DNA from: Bacteroidota bacterium
GTDB lineage: Bacteria; Bacteroidota; Bacteroidia; NS11-12g; UBA955
Length of the DNA stretch: 64,000 bases
Assembly: GCA_947496065.1 (NCBI GenBank)
Contig: CANMBF010000001.1
Coordinates: forward strand, 134,018-198,017
Reading direction: 5' to 3'
Made by a program: the position numbers and the translations under genes
Notes under the pieces: model-generated
What the model saw: the letters and a program-made list of their open reading frames with translations, nothing else
Told to the model about the DNA's origin: nothing
Database searches by the model: none
Shown here: positions 15,737 to 24,746 of the stretch, in pieces
Layout: each line of letters opens with the position of its first letter
Position numbering within the stretch: the stretch's first letter is position 1

Positions 15737-17458
15737 ATGAAAACATTTTCTCAACTTAAAAAAAATCTTAAGCAAGATTTTAGTGGTCTAAAAACCATTA
15801 AAGTAGCGTTATTAGGCGATTCGGCCACTCAATTTTTAGTTCAAGCCTTGCGGGCAACTGGTTACGAGGCTGGTTATGATTTACAAATTTGGGAGGCAGA
15901 TTTTAATCAAATTGAACGTCAGGTTTTTGATCCAACTTCTGAGTTATTTGAGTTCAATCCTGAACTTGTTATTTTATTTCATTCCTCCCACAAGTTATTA
16001 GCGAAATACAATAAGTCTAAACCAGCGCATTACCAGTTGTTGGCAGAGAATAGATTGGAGGAAATAAATTCAATTATTTCGGCTATTAACAGCCAATTAA
16101 ACGCTAAAATAATTTATTATAATTATTCTGAAATTAATGATTCAGTATTTGGAAATTATGCCAATAAACTAGAAGTATCATTTCAATTTCAACTTCGTAA
16201 ACTCAATTATGAGTTAATGAAATTATCTACCCAAGTAGCTAATCTCTATGTATGCGACTTATCTACTTTACAGAATCAGTTCGGCAAAATGGTGAATTTT
16301 CAAACATCAGTATACATCAATACAGAAATGGTATTGAGCATCGATGTCTTGCCATTTGTTGCCAAAGAAACGATTGATGTCATTGCCGCCATGAATGGTC
16401 ATTCTAAAAAATGTGTTATTTTGGATTTAGATAATACGGTATGGGGTGGCATTATTGGAGACGATGGCATTGAAAACATACAAATTGGCAGTCTAGGTAT
16501 CGGAAAAGCATTTACCGAGTTTCAGTATTGGATTAAGAAGCTTAAAAACCGAGGAATAATTATAGCAGTTTGTAGTAAAAATACCGAATCAGTTGCAAAG
16601 GAACCATTCGAAAAACATCCAGATATGGTGTTGCGACTCGATGATATCGCTGTTTTTATTGCCAATTGGGAGAATAAAGCAGACAATATTCGACATATAC
16701 AAAGCATACTCAATATAGGATTTGATTCCATGGTATTTTTAGACGACAATCCATTCGAGAGAAATATTGTGAGAGAGAATATTCCTGGTATTACTGTACC
16801 CGAATTACCTGTAGACCCTGCAGATTATCTCGAATATTTATATACACTTAATTTATTCGAAACCATCTCATACTCTAACGAAGATACAGAAAGAACAAAG
16901 TTATATCAGGTAGAGGCCCAAAGAACAATTCTACAACAAAAATTTACAAACGAGGATGAATTCCTTGAAAGCCTCAATATGCTTTCTTTGGTTGAACCAT
17001 TTAATAAATTTAATATACCCCGTGTAGCCCAATTATCCCAAAGGTCGAATCAGTTTAATTTGCGTACTATTCGCTATACAGAGTCTGATATCGAATTACT
17101 TTCCAATTCCGATAATTTCTATACATTTGCATTCACTTTAGAGGATAAGTTTGGCGACAATGGATTGATATGTGTTGTGATTATGAAGAAGGAAACTGAG
17201 AAAAAAGTATTTATTGATACTTGGTTCATGAGTTGCAGAGTATTGAAAAGAGGAATGGAACATTTTGTACTAAACACAATTGCTAATTTTGCAGTAGAAA
17301 AGGGTTTTGAAATGATACAAGGTGAATACCTTCCAACCGCAAAAAATGAAATGGTAAAAGACCATTACCAAAATCTGGGTTTTGAGAATAGGGATAACAC
17401 TTGGATATTGGATTTGAAAAGCTATAAAATCAAAAAAGTATTTATAAATTTAAAATAA
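15737..17458 (+). CDS. FkbH-like HAD-IIIC protein (glyceryl-ACP-type enzyme)
   Basis: This 573-aa protein has the three-part FkbH layout. An N-terminal SGNH-like region starts at VALLGDSATQ. A HAD phosphatase domain has the DxDxT nucleophile D230-L-D232-N-T234 in VILDLDNTVWGG, plus CSKNTES and FLDDNPFER. The C-terminal domain is GNAT-like (MSCRVLKRGMEHFVL, NEMVKDHYQNLGF). In methoxymalonyl-ACP pathways FkbH loads a glyceryl unit derived from 1,3-bisphosphoglycerate onto an ACP. An ACP gene lies two genes downstream, which fits. The stop overlaps the start of the methyltransferase gene (TAATG). The exact acyl group made here is unknown. Confidence 0.87.
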   Translation: MKTFSQLKKNLKQDFSGLKTIKVALLGDSATQFLVQALRATGYEAGYDLQIWEADFNQIERQVFDPTSELFEFNPELVILFHSSHKLLAKYNKSKPAHYQLLAENRLEEINSIISAINSQLNAKIIYYNYSEINDSVFGNYANKLEVSFQFQLRKLNYELMKLSTQVANLYVCDLSTLQNQFGKMVNFQTSVYINTEMVLSIDVLPFVAKETIDVIAAMNGHSKKCVILDLDNTVWGGIIGDDGIENIQIGSLGIGKAFTEFQYWIKKLKNRGIIIAVCSKNTESVAKEPFEKHPDMVLRLDDIAVFIANWENKADNIRHIQSILNIGFDSMVFLDDNPFERNIVRENIPGITVPELPVDPADYLEYLYTLNLFETISYSNEDTERTKLYQVEAQRTILQQKFTNEDEFLESLNMLSLVEPFNKFNIPRVAQLSQRSNQFNLRTIRYTESDIELLSNSDNFYTFAFTLEDKFGDNGLICVVIMKKETEKKVFIDTWFMSCRVLKRGMEHFVLNTIANFAVEKGFEMIQGEYLPTAKNEMVKDHYQNLGFENRDNTWILDLKSYKIKKVFINLK

Positions 17459-18366
17459 TGCAGGAACACATCAATTATATAGTTCAACGGATAGAGAGTT
17501 TAAACCCTCTGCATGGAAAAAAGATAAAAAAGAACATGACTTTTTTTGACGAGGCCTATGAAATAACTTTCAGTGGCTTTTTGAAAAAGTACATTACTTA
17601 TCTTGAAACAGAAAATAAAACACTGGATTATGCCATTGATTGCTATTTAAGCATGATAGCTGATATGAATGTTGAGGCAGTAGATTTTTTTAGGACCGGG
17701 AAGTACTCTAGCAGCACATTTCAAGAAGTCAACGATAGGGTTTACGCCAAACCTGGAATCATGGAATATTACATGCATGGTTTGATCATGTCACAGTTTT
17801 TATGGAAGCATCATTACCAATTATTTTCGAGCTACATAGAACAACTCCCCAATTATGCAAGCAAGATAGGAAGTTATCTTGAAATTGGCGCAGGACATGG
17901 TCTTTACCTTTCCAGGTCACTTGAAATATTAAATAATGAGACCACATTTGTTGTAGTAGATATAAGTCCAACGTCTATTGATTTAGCCAAGCGCTTTACG
18001 GATAGTGACCGTGTTAATTTTCATTTAATGGATGTATTTGATTTTAGCATTGAAACAAAGTTCGATTTTATTACAATGGGTGAAGTATTGGAACATGTTG
18101 AGGAGCCTTTAAAGTTATTGACAAAGTTGAATGACTTGCTCAATGAGGATGGTACAGTTTTTATTACTACACCCACCAACGCACCTACAATCGACCATCT
18201 CTACCTTTTCAATAATGTCACGGAGATACAAGCGCTTATTAGGTCAGCAGGGTTTGAAATTGAATCAGAAATGTCTTTTTTATCCGAGGATGTTTCTCCG
18301 GAAAAGGCTGAAAAATTTAAGGTAAGCACATTATATGGAGCTTTTCTTAAAAAAACAAAGAAGTGA
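17458..18366 (+). CDS. SAM-dependent class I methyltransferase
   Basis: This 302-aa protein has a class I Rossmann methyltransferase core in its second half: SAM-binding motif I YLEIGAGHGLYLSRSLE, acidic motif II VVVDISPTS, motif FITMGEVLEHVEEP, and LNEDGTVFITTPTNAP. The first about 135 residues are a helical region of unknown role. It is translationally coupled to the FkbH-like gene (1-bp overlap) and 35 bp before an ACP gene. In FkbG-type systems a methyltransferase O-methylates the ACP-bound glyceryl chain, so that role is reasonable, but methylation of a sugar is equally possible. Confidence 0.82.
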   Translation: MQEHINYIVQRIESLNPLHGKKIKKNMTFFDEAYEITFSGFLKKYITYLETENKTLDYAIDCYLSMIADMNVEAVDFFRTGKYSSSTFQEVNDRVYAKPGIMEYYMHGLIMSQFLWKHHYQLFSSYIEQLPNYASKIGSYLEIGAGHGLYLSRSLEILNNETTFVVVDISPTSIDLAKRFTDSDRVNFHLMDVFDFSIETKFDFITMGEVLEHVEEPLKLLTKLNDLLNEDGTVFITTPTNAPTIDHLYLFNNVTEIQALIRSAGFEIESEMSFLSEDVSPEKAEKFKVSTLYGAFLKKTKK

Positions 18367-18401
18367 AAATCATAATAAAAAAATAATCAAAAAATAAAAT
18401 C

Positions 18402-18644
18402 ATGGAAAAAGAGAAAGCACTCGAAAAAGTAAATAAAATATTTATTGATGTACTTGACAATGAAGAAATTGTTTTAAGCGATGCTACCACTGCAAATGAT
18501 GTAGAAGACTGGGACTCACTAACACACATACAATTGGTAGTAGCTATAGAAAGAGAATTTAATCTGAGGTTTACCTCAATGGAAATACAAAGCTGGACAA
18601 ATGTTGGAGAGATGATTGATTGTATTATATCAAAGAATAAATGA
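18402..18644 (+). CDS. Acyl carrier protein
   Basis: This is an 80-aa acidic ACP. The phosphopantetheine site is S39 in EDWDSLTHIQLV; the DSL triad and helix II are intact. The C-terminal helix EMIDCIISKNK ends the fold. It is not the fatty-acid AcpP, whose gene would sit with fabF; its neighbours are FkbH-like, MaoC and SDR genes, so it probably carries a specialised acyl group for polysaccharide decoration. The TGA stop overlaps the ATG of the MaoC gene (ATGA). Confidence 0.9.
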   Translation: MEKEKALEKVNKIFIDVLDNEEIVLSDATTANDVEDWDSLTHIQLVVAIEREFNLRFTSMEIQSWTNVGEMIDCIISKNK

Positions 18645-19039
18645 TCTTTAAGGAAGGGGATAAGTTTATAGAAAAATTCCATCTATCAGAAAAAATATAT
18701 GATGGATTTATTACCCTTTTCAAAGATAGAAATCCACTGCATACAGATGAGCAATTTGCCATTGACAACGGATTTAAAGGAAGGGTTATGCATGGGAATA
18801 TCCTGAATGGGTTTATTTCCTTTTTCATTGGTGAATGCCTTCCAGTAAAAAATGTTATCATTCATTTACAGGAGATACAGTTTAAAAATCCTGTTTATTT
18901 GGATGACAGATTAGATTTTTTTGCTGAAGTGAGTGGTGTTTTTGAATCAGTTAATACAGTTGAATTCAAATTCAATTTTAAAAACATTGAAACGAAAACG
19001 GTAGCAAAAGGTAAAATTCAAATAGGCGTTTTCAAATGA
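18641..19039 (+). CDS. MaoC-like (R)-specific enoyl hydratase/dehydratase
   Basis: This 132-aa single hot-dog-fold protein carries the MaoC hydratase-2 motif with catalytic D29 and H34 in FKDRNPLHTDEQFA, followed by GRVMHGNILNGF. Such enzymes interconvert enoyl and (R)-3-hydroxyacyl thioesters. It overlaps both neighbours by 4 bp (ATGA), so it is tightly coupled to the ACP and the SDR. With them it would form a small set for making or reducing a hydroxyacyl-ACP. No ketosynthase is present in the window, so chain extension would have to be supplied from elsewhere. Confidence 0.85.
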   Translation: MIFKEGDKFIEKFHLSEKIYDGFITLFKDRNPLHTDEQFAIDNGFKGRVMHGNILNGFISFFIGECLPVKNVIIHLQEIQFKNPVYLDDRLDFFAEVSGVFESVNTVEFKFNFKNIETKTVAKGKIQIGVFK

Positions 19040-19758
19040 ATATATTAATCACAGGCGGAGCATCTGGACTAGGTGGGGCAATAACAAGGAAACTTGCTGA
19101 GGACGCTCGTCATAAAGTTTATTTTACCTATAGCAAATCAAAAGCGGAAGCAGAAAAAATAGCAACTGATTTCAGTAACACAGTCCCAGTAAAATGTGAC
19201 TTTGGGGATGCTAATGAACTTAGTTCATTGATAGAAAACATTGCAAGTTTTGATCTAGATATTTTAATAAACAACGCCTATAATGGGGATTTTATAAAGA
19301 CACATTTTCATAAAACACCTTCCGAGGATTTTTTAAATGATTTTAGGGATAATATAATTCCTACGATTGAGATTACTCAAAAGGCCATTAATGGATTTCG
19401 TAAAAAAAGAATGGGAAAGATAATTACGATTTTAACTTCAGGCCTATCAGAGAACCCACCTATAGGCGCATCTGTATACATTGCCAATAAGGCCTACTTG
19501 GAAAAGTTAACCAAAGTATGGGCAACAGAAAATGCAGCATTTCATATTTCATCTAATTCCATTTCCCCTTCATTTATGCAGACAAACCTCACCTCAAAAG
19601 TGGATGAAAGGGTGGTTGAACAATTGCGTGAGAAACACCCCTTGAAGCAATTACTCTCTGTAGAGGAGGTAGCTAATACAGTGGCGTTTTTTGTTGATGC
19701 AACACCACAAATAAACGGGGTTGATATAACAATCAATGCTGCAACTTCAATTAAATAA
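19036..19758 (+). CDS. SDR-family oxidoreductase (FabG-like)
   Basis: This 240-aa short-chain dehydrogenase/reductase has the nucleotide loop TGGASGLGG (residues 6-14), the LINNA motif and the catalytic triad S135, Y148 and K152 in TSG...SVYIANKAY. The C-terminus SVEEVANTVAFFVDA...INGVDITINAA is typical of FabG-like reductases. It most likely reduces a ketoacyl-ACP or sugar-linked keto group with NAD(P)H. The start overlaps the MaoC stop by 4 bp and MBOAT begins 3 bp downstream. Confidence 0.87.
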   Translation: MNILITGGASGLGGAITRKLAEDARHKVYFTYSKSKAEAEKIATDFSNTVPVKCDFGDANELSSLIENIASFDLDILINNAYNGDFIKTHFHKTPSEDFLNDFRDNIIPTIEITQKAINGFRKKRMGKIITILTSGLSENPPIGASVYIANKAYLEKLTKVWATENAAFHISSNSISPSFMQTNLTSKVDERVVEQLREKHPLKQLLSVEEVANTVAFFVDATPQINGVDITINAATSIK

Positions 19759-19761
19759 AAA

Positions 19762-21216
19762 ATGTTATTTAATTCACTCGAATTTTTAGGATTCTTTTCG
19801 ATCTTCTTTTTTATTTACTGGTTAGTATTTAAAAAGCATCTAATGGCACAAAATTTATTTTTGTTGTTGGGAAGCTATGCCTTTTATGTTTGGTGGGACT
19901 GGCGCTTTTTGTTACTTATTGTAGGCAGTTCAATTCTCAACTATATTTTAGGTATTCAAATTCAAAAAAGGGAAAATATTAAAACCAAACGATGGCTAGT
20001 TGGATTATCAATTTTACATGGCATTGGTTTACTTATACTGTTTAAATATGCCGATTTCTTCATTACCTCATTCGTCGACTTAAGTAGGTCTTTAGGATTT
20101 AACGCAAACCTTCATACCTTAAATTTAATTTTACCCTTAGGCATTAGTTTTTATACATTTCGAACCCTAAGCTATATTCTTGATATTTATAAAAACAAAA
20201 TACAAGCAACAACTAACTGGGTTACTTTTTTTTCTTATGTAGCGTTTTTTCCATCACTTATTTCTGGACCAATAGATAGAGCATCAGCACTTATTCCTCA
20301 ACTTGAAAAGAAGCGAAATTTCGACCCTTCACAAATGTCTGATGCATTGCGACAAATTCTTTGGGGCTTATTTAAAAAAATGGTGATTGCAGATAATTGT
20401 GCAGCACTTACCAATCAGATATTTGATAATTACTTAACCTATCCGGCTAGCTCATTGGTGTTAGGTGCATTCTTCTTTACAATCCAAGTGTATGCAGATT
20501 TTTCAGGCTATTCGGACATGGCAATAGGCGTTGCTAGATTATTGGGCTTTAACGTGAGTAGAAATTTCAATTATCCATTCTTTTCTCAAACCATTGCTGA
20601 GTTCTGGCAAAAGTGGCATATCTCACTTACCTCCTGGATGACCGATTATGTATTTGCCCCACTCAATATCGCTTTTAGGGACTATGGAAATTTAGGTTTA
20701 ATACTGGCTATTCTTCTTAATTTTTTGGCTGTTGGCATATGGCATGGCGCCAATTGGACCTTCTTGTTTTATGGTTTCATACAAGCGTGTTTGTTTGTTC
20801 CAATGATACTTAGAGGGACTTTGTTTAAGAAAAAAAAGTTTCAGAAAGACAGAGTCTGGCCAACTTTTGGTGAATTAAAAAACATGCTTATTACATTTAT
20901 TCTGATAATGCTTTCGAATGTTATTTTTAGAGTTGATAAAATTTCACAAGGATTTGACTATTTAAAAAGAATCGTTTCAACCTCCTTATTTTCAATCCCA
21001 GAAATTACAAATAACAGAACAAATGCCATTATTGCATTAATTTTTATTGCCCTACTAATTCTAGTGGAGTGGCTACAACGTCACAAAGAACATGGTTTAG
21101 AAATAAGCTATATTAAAAAAATGCCGTTGAGATTTGGAATTTATTACGCAGTAATTTTCTGCATCATTTACTTCGGTGCTTCAGGCAATAACCAATTCAT
21201 TTATTTTAAATTCTAA
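19762..21216 (+). CDS. MBOAT-family O-acyltransferase (AlgI/DltB-like)
   Basis: This 484-aa polytopic inner-membrane protein moves acyl groups across the membrane onto extracytoplasmic polysaccharide. It starts LFNSLEFLGFFSIFFFIYWLVF, the usual opening of AlgI-like proteins. Further blocks are LPLGISFYTFRTLSYILDIYK, SFFPSLISGPIDR-like (AFFPSLISGPIDR), FSGYSDMAIGVARLLGF, FWQKWHISLTSWM and the catalytic-His segment AVGIWHGANWTFLFYGFIQA. It lies directly after ACP, MaoC and SDR genes and before an SGNH partner. The acyl donor is therefore probably the specialised ACP rather than acetyl-CoA. Confidence 0.93.
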   Translation: MLFNSLEFLGFFSIFFFIYWLVFKKHLMAQNLFLLLGSYAFYVWWDWRFLLLIVGSSILNYILGIQIQKRENIKTKRWLVGLSILHGIGLLILFKYADFFITSFVDLSRSLGFNANLHTLNLILPLGISFYTFRTLSYILDIYKNKIQATTNWVTFFSYVAFFPSLISGPIDRASALIPQLEKKRNFDPSQMSDALRQILWGLFKKMVIADNCAALTNQIFDNYLTYPASSLVLGAFFFTIQVYADFSGYSDMAIGVARLLGFNVSRNFNYPFFSQTIAEFWQKWHISLTSWMTDYVFAPLNIAFRDYGNLGLILAILLNFLAVGIWHGANWTFLFYGFIQACLFVPMILRGTLFKKKKFQKDRVWPTFGELKNMLITFILIMLSNVIFRVDKISQGFDYLKRIVSTSLFSIPEITNNRTNAIIALIFIALLILVEWLQRHKEHGLEISYIKKMPLRFGIYYAVIFCIIYFGASGNNQFIYFKF

Positions 21217-21220
21217 ATCA

Positions 21221-22303
21221 ATGAAAAAGTTCATTATAAAATTACTTTACATGTTGCCAATACCGCTTTTAATTATTAGCATCAACTATAAAGAAGATCC
21301 AGCGAATATTTTTAGAAAAGGACCCTACGAGAAAGGAATTGTTAGATATCTCAATGAAGGAAAGAACGTGACCAATGTAACCAACTACGATGAAAGGCTT
21401 TTACAGAGGTATTTTATAACAGATAATAAAAATTGTCCAGATGTTATTGTATTAGGTTCAAGCAGAGTAATGCAACTTGGTAAGCGCTTTTTTCCTAATG
21501 AAAATTTAATGAACAATGGCGTAAGTGGTGCCACAATTGAAGACTTATTAGCTATTTACGATTTATATGAAAATAAGGGCTGTAACATTAAGAAAGTAAG
21601 AATAGGTTTAGATCCCTATTTTTTTAACGAGAACAACGACCAATCACGCTGGAAAGTGCTCACCAAGGAATACAACGAGATGTTAGATAAGCTTGGTTTA
21701 ACAGCATATGCCGAGAAACCATTTGAGGATCAGTCCCTGTATGTTAAATACAACCAACTTTGGTCACTTTCCTATTTTAAAACTTCATGGAGTTATTTTA
21801 TACGCGGTGTTGATGTTCATTACCAACCTGTGAATTCAACTATGAATAAAGAATTTACCAAGGTTGTAGATGGTTCTATTGTGTATGGGGAAAGTTCTAG
21901 AAATTCAGCTCTCGAAATAGTGAATGGCTATGCCACGCAATCAATTACTGAAACACCATTGTATTCGATGGGCGAATTCAAGCAATTATCTCCAAAGTAT
22001 CAAACCATTTTCATACAGTTTATAGAGTATCTCCAAAAGAAAAACATAGAAGTAGAATTTTTTATTTCTCCATACCATCCTATTGTATACGATTTTATTA
22101 AAAAGAGCAAAGATTATCAAATTGCTTTTGAGGTTGAAAAATACTTCAATCAATTCGCTTCAGAGCATCATATAAAATTAATTGGTACGTATTCACCGTA
22201 TGTTTATCAATTTAAAGATTCAGCTTTCAACGATGGCTTCCATTGCAAAGAATTAGCCCTAAAAAAGGTATTTGAACAACAAGCCAAAGATTCCATAAAA
22301 TGA
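21221..22303 (+). CDS. SGNH-fold partner of MBOAT acyltransferase (AlgJ/DltD-like role)
   Basis: This 360-aa protein has one N-terminal membrane anchor (FIIKLLYMLPIPLLIIS) and would face the periplasm. SGNH/GDSL features are block I VIVLGSSRVMQ (S80/S81), block II-like NNGVSGA, and the block V Asp/His pair D338 and H341 in DGFHC. Such proteins work with an MBOAT protein to pass the acyl group to the polysaccharide. The frame is open from 21176, but that start would lie inside the MBOAT gene; the ATG at 21221 (KKFIIKLL), 4 bp after the MBOAT stop, is preferred. The stop overlaps the next ATG. Confidence 0.78.
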   Translation: MKKFIIKLLYMLPIPLLIISINYKEDPANIFRKGPYEKGIVRYLNEGKNVTNVTNYDERLLQRYFITDNKNCPDVIVLGSSRVMQLGKRFFPNENLMNNGVSGATIEDLLAIYDLYENKGCNIKKVRIGLDPYFFNENNDQSRWKVLTKEYNEMLDKLGLTAYAEKPFEDQSLYVKYNQLWSLSYFKTSWSYFIRGVDVHYQPVNSTMNKEFTKVVDGSIVYGESSRNSALEIVNGYATQSITETPLYSMGEFKQLSPKYQTIFIQFIEYLQKKNIEVEFFISPYHPIVYDFIKKSKDYQIAFEVEKYFNQFASEHHIKLIGTYSPYVYQFKDSAFNDGFHCKELALKKVFEQQAKDSIK

Positions 22304-23397
22304 GAATTGCATTACTTGCCGATGGCATATGGCCAGATACCATTGGAGGTATGCAAAAACACTCCTTTTATTTGGCAAAATACTTGTCCCTAAATGGCAT
22401 AAAGGTCGATTTATTTTATTGTGCCAAAGATGCTGCATTGGTAGTTAAACAATTTAATTTTGATGAAACTTTAAACATTCGTTTTTTTAAGGTTGATTTT
22501 CCAAGGGTGAAAATTCCTTTTCCTGGTCATTATGTTTATAATTCCTATCGCTATTCTAAAAGTTTGTATCAGTTGTATATTCAACAGAGACCTTATGATT
22601 TTACCTATTCACAAGGGTTTACAGGCTGGTATTTTGTAAAAAAAGGAGTTTCCATTGGAAGCAATTTACATGGTTTAGAAATGTATCAAAAGGCCTTTGG
22701 TTTAAAATCTAAATTGGCCCAATTGCTATTGCGGATTCCTGCTAATACCATCATTAAAAAAAGCGCCATTAGCTTTTCATTAGGTGGACAACTTACCCAA
22801 ATTTTAGAATCAAAAGGCGCCAAATTAATAAAGGAAACACCTATCGGGATTGGTGAGGAATGGTTATCTAATCAACCTATTCACAACGAAAAAATACATT
22901 TTGTATTTGTAGGCAGAAATGAAAAAAGAAAGGGACTTGATTTACTTTTCAAGGTGCTTCAAGACATTGACCCTTCTTCCTTTGTTTTTCATTTTATTGG
23001 GATCCATTCACAGGATAATCTTGCCAACAAAAGTCATTTAATATTTCATGGAGAATTACGTGATGCGAATCAAATCAAATCCATTGTATCCCAATGCGAT
23101 TGTTTGGTCTGTCCAAGTATTGCCGAAGGTATGCCAACCGTAATATTAGAAGCCATGGCCATGAATTTAGCAATATTGGCCACCGATACAGGCGCCACGC
23201 GCTTGCTTGTGGACAAGGAAAATGGTCTTTTAATTGAAACCGATAATGCCAATCAATTATTAAATGGCCTAAATTATTTCTGTTCCATTTCTAAAGAAGC
23301 GCTCTATCAACTAAAATATTCATCTTATAAAAAAGTATCTGAAAAATACTTATGGCCTGTGTCTATACAGGTCACAATCAATGCGCTAAAATCATAG
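22300..23397 (+). CDS. GT4-family glycosyltransferase
   Basis: This 365-aa GT-B enzyme starts RIALLADGIWPDTIGGMQKHSFYLAKYL, with the typical GG loop. The C-terminal donor domain has HFVFVGRNEKRKGLDLLFKVL, FIGIHSQ, and CDCLVCPSIAEGMPTVILEAMAMNLAILATDTGAT with the E(x7)E motif in EGMPTVILE. The start overlaps the SGNH gene by 4 bp. The 3' end overlaps the convergent wzy-like gene by 20 bp. Confidence 0.9.
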   Translation: MRIALLADGIWPDTIGGMQKHSFYLAKYLSLNGIKVDLFYCAKDAALVVKQFNFDETLNIRFFKVDFPRVKIPFPGHYVYNSYRYSKSLYQLYIQQRPYDFTYSQGFTGWYFVKKGVSIGSNLHGLEMYQKAFGLKSKLAQLLLRIPANTIIKKSAISFSLGGQLTQILESKGAKLIKETPIGIGEEWLSNQPIHNEKIHFVFVGRNEKRKGLDLLFKVLQDIDPSSFVFHFIGIHSQDNLANKSHLIFHGELRDANQIKSIVSQCDCLVCPSIAEGMPTVILEAMAMNLAILATDTGATRLLVDKENGLLIETDNANQLLNGLNYFCSISKEALYQLKYSSYKKVSEKYLWPVSIQVTINALKS

Positions 23398-24715
23398 TTG
23401 TTCTTTGGTTTTCTAGTCTTGCTTTTTGTTCGCGCAACTTCATTTTAACAATCTTACAGGAAAAGTAATAGATGAAGAAAAACAAAAAGAATCCATTTCC
23501 AAAATAGTTCCCCGTTCTTACCAATCGCACCACAAACCAAATAAATATACCTTGGTTTATCAAAGTGTATGCTCTTAATTCTTTATTATCATAACCCCTC
23601 TGCCATAAAAAGTTTTTAAATAGAAATATAAAAAACAAGCTCAGCCCGAGTAAACCAGTTTCAGACATTAACCGCAAGAAAAGGGAGTTGGCATCGTTGG
23701 CATTAAAGGCGCCATAGCGTTTTAAGAAGTCTTCATCAAAGAAATTTCCGAATTTATCCAAGTAGTTTTTTTCATGTGTTCCTAATCCAGTGCCAGTGAT
23801 TGGGTTGTCGGTGAATGAGGCCTTAGCTATCATGTAATTAGAGAAAATTGCAAAACTACTTGAGTTCAAGCTAGAGGCTTCTTTCTTACTCAATTTTTTA
23901 ACAGTGAAAGCATTCAGTGTTTCGGTGTATTTAGTGTCAAACTCTTGCCAACCATCCTTTACATTGGTAAATAAAACTGTCAGTAGGAGTATCACAAGCG
24001 GCAGGAAAATTATTTTCCAATTGGTGACTGAAAAGTACTTTCTATTATATAGCCAAAAGATGATAACGAGTGCAAAGCCTATTAATCCAGCTGTAGAAAA
24101 AGTTAAGACAAAGCAAACACCGACAATTAGCATATTGGTAAACTCGCGCGACAAATTGCCAAATTTTCGCATACTAGTAAAATTGGAGAGTAAATAGAAA
24201 AAAGCTGGTATTAAAACTACAGCTAAAAAGTAGGGCTCACCCATCACGCTATAAACCCTATAGAGGCCAAAGGTGGTTCGCCTAATATCCTTACTTATAT
24301 GAATACCACCTAAGTGTAAAAACTCTTCAAAAATGCCATATAAGGAGACAATCACAGCAATGCTGATATACCATTTGAATATTTTTTTAAGATTGAAGTT
24401 GTTGTAGGAGAGAAATGTATAGTAGGCCACCGAAGTGAATGTGATACCAATGATTTGTTTCATGACCTTAAAATCAAAGGAATTATCAAGCCAAGTGACA
24501 AATAAGGTGACCCCAATTAACAAACTTGTAAATCCGAAAAACCACCCTGGCAGTAGTTTAACCGTTTTTTTAGAAAACATGTAGTAAACAATGCTGACAA
24601 TAAAGAACAAATAATACACATAAAAATCAAAGGGCAAAACGAACCTTAGAATGATATAATCATCCATAAATATAGAGGCAACCATGCACCAACTAAGAAT
24701 GTTTTTGAAATTCAT
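23378..24715 (-). CDS. O-antigen polymerase/ligase-like membrane protein (Wzy-like)
   Basis: This protein of about 445 aa has many predicted membrane helices, a large periplasmic loop in the second half (about residues 240-320), and no enzymatic motif other than the general O-antigen polymerase/ligase look (PITGTGLGTHEKNY near residue 310, resembling the WaaL/Wzy G.G...N loop). It would polymerise or ligate lipid-linked repeat units. It is the only gene of the locus on the minus strand. The frame opens at 24736, but the ATG at 24715 (NFKNILSWCM) fits a candidate promoter at 24734-24741 better and reduces overlap with the divergent gene. Confidence 0.78.
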   Translation of the reverse strand: MNFKNILSWCMVASIFMDDYIILRFVLPFDFYVYYLFFIVSIVYYMFSKKTVKLLPGWFFGFTSLLIGVTLFVTWLDNSFDFKVMKQIIGITFTSVAYYTFLSYNNFNLKKIFKWYISIAVIVSLYGIFEEFLHLGGIHISKDIRRTTFGLYRVYSVMGEPYFLAVVLIPAFFYLLSNFTSMRKFGNLSREFTNMLIVGVCFVLTFSTAGLIGFALVIIFWLYNRKYFSVTNWKIIFLPLVILLLTVLFTNVKDGWQEFDTKYTETLNAFTVKKLSKKEASSLNSSSFAIFSNYMIAKASFTDNPITGTGLGTHEKNYLDKFGNFFDEDFLKRYGAFNANDANSLFLRLMSETGLLGLSLFFIFLFKNFLWQRGYDNKELRAYTLINQGIFIWFVVRLVRTGNYFGNGFFLFFFIYYFSCKIVKMKLREQKARLENQRTTMILAH

Positions 24716-24733
24716 TTTAAATGGTAATCTTTG

Positions 24734-24741
24734 CAAAAGTA
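24734..24741 (-). promoter_or_regulatory. Candidate -7 box for the Wzy-like gene
   Basis: On the minus strand this reads TACTTTTG, a match to TAnnTTTG, and lies 19 bp before the ATG at 24715. No TTTG is seen at the -33 distance. It lies between the two divergent start codons. Confidence 0.35.
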
Positions 24742-24746
24742 AATTA

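Noticed and set aside
24684-24746. N-terminal extension of the GT4 gene from 24684
   Set aside because: The extra residues are antisense to the Wzy-like start region and do not look like a glycosyltransferase N-terminus; RVLILYTELAGY at 24747 does.
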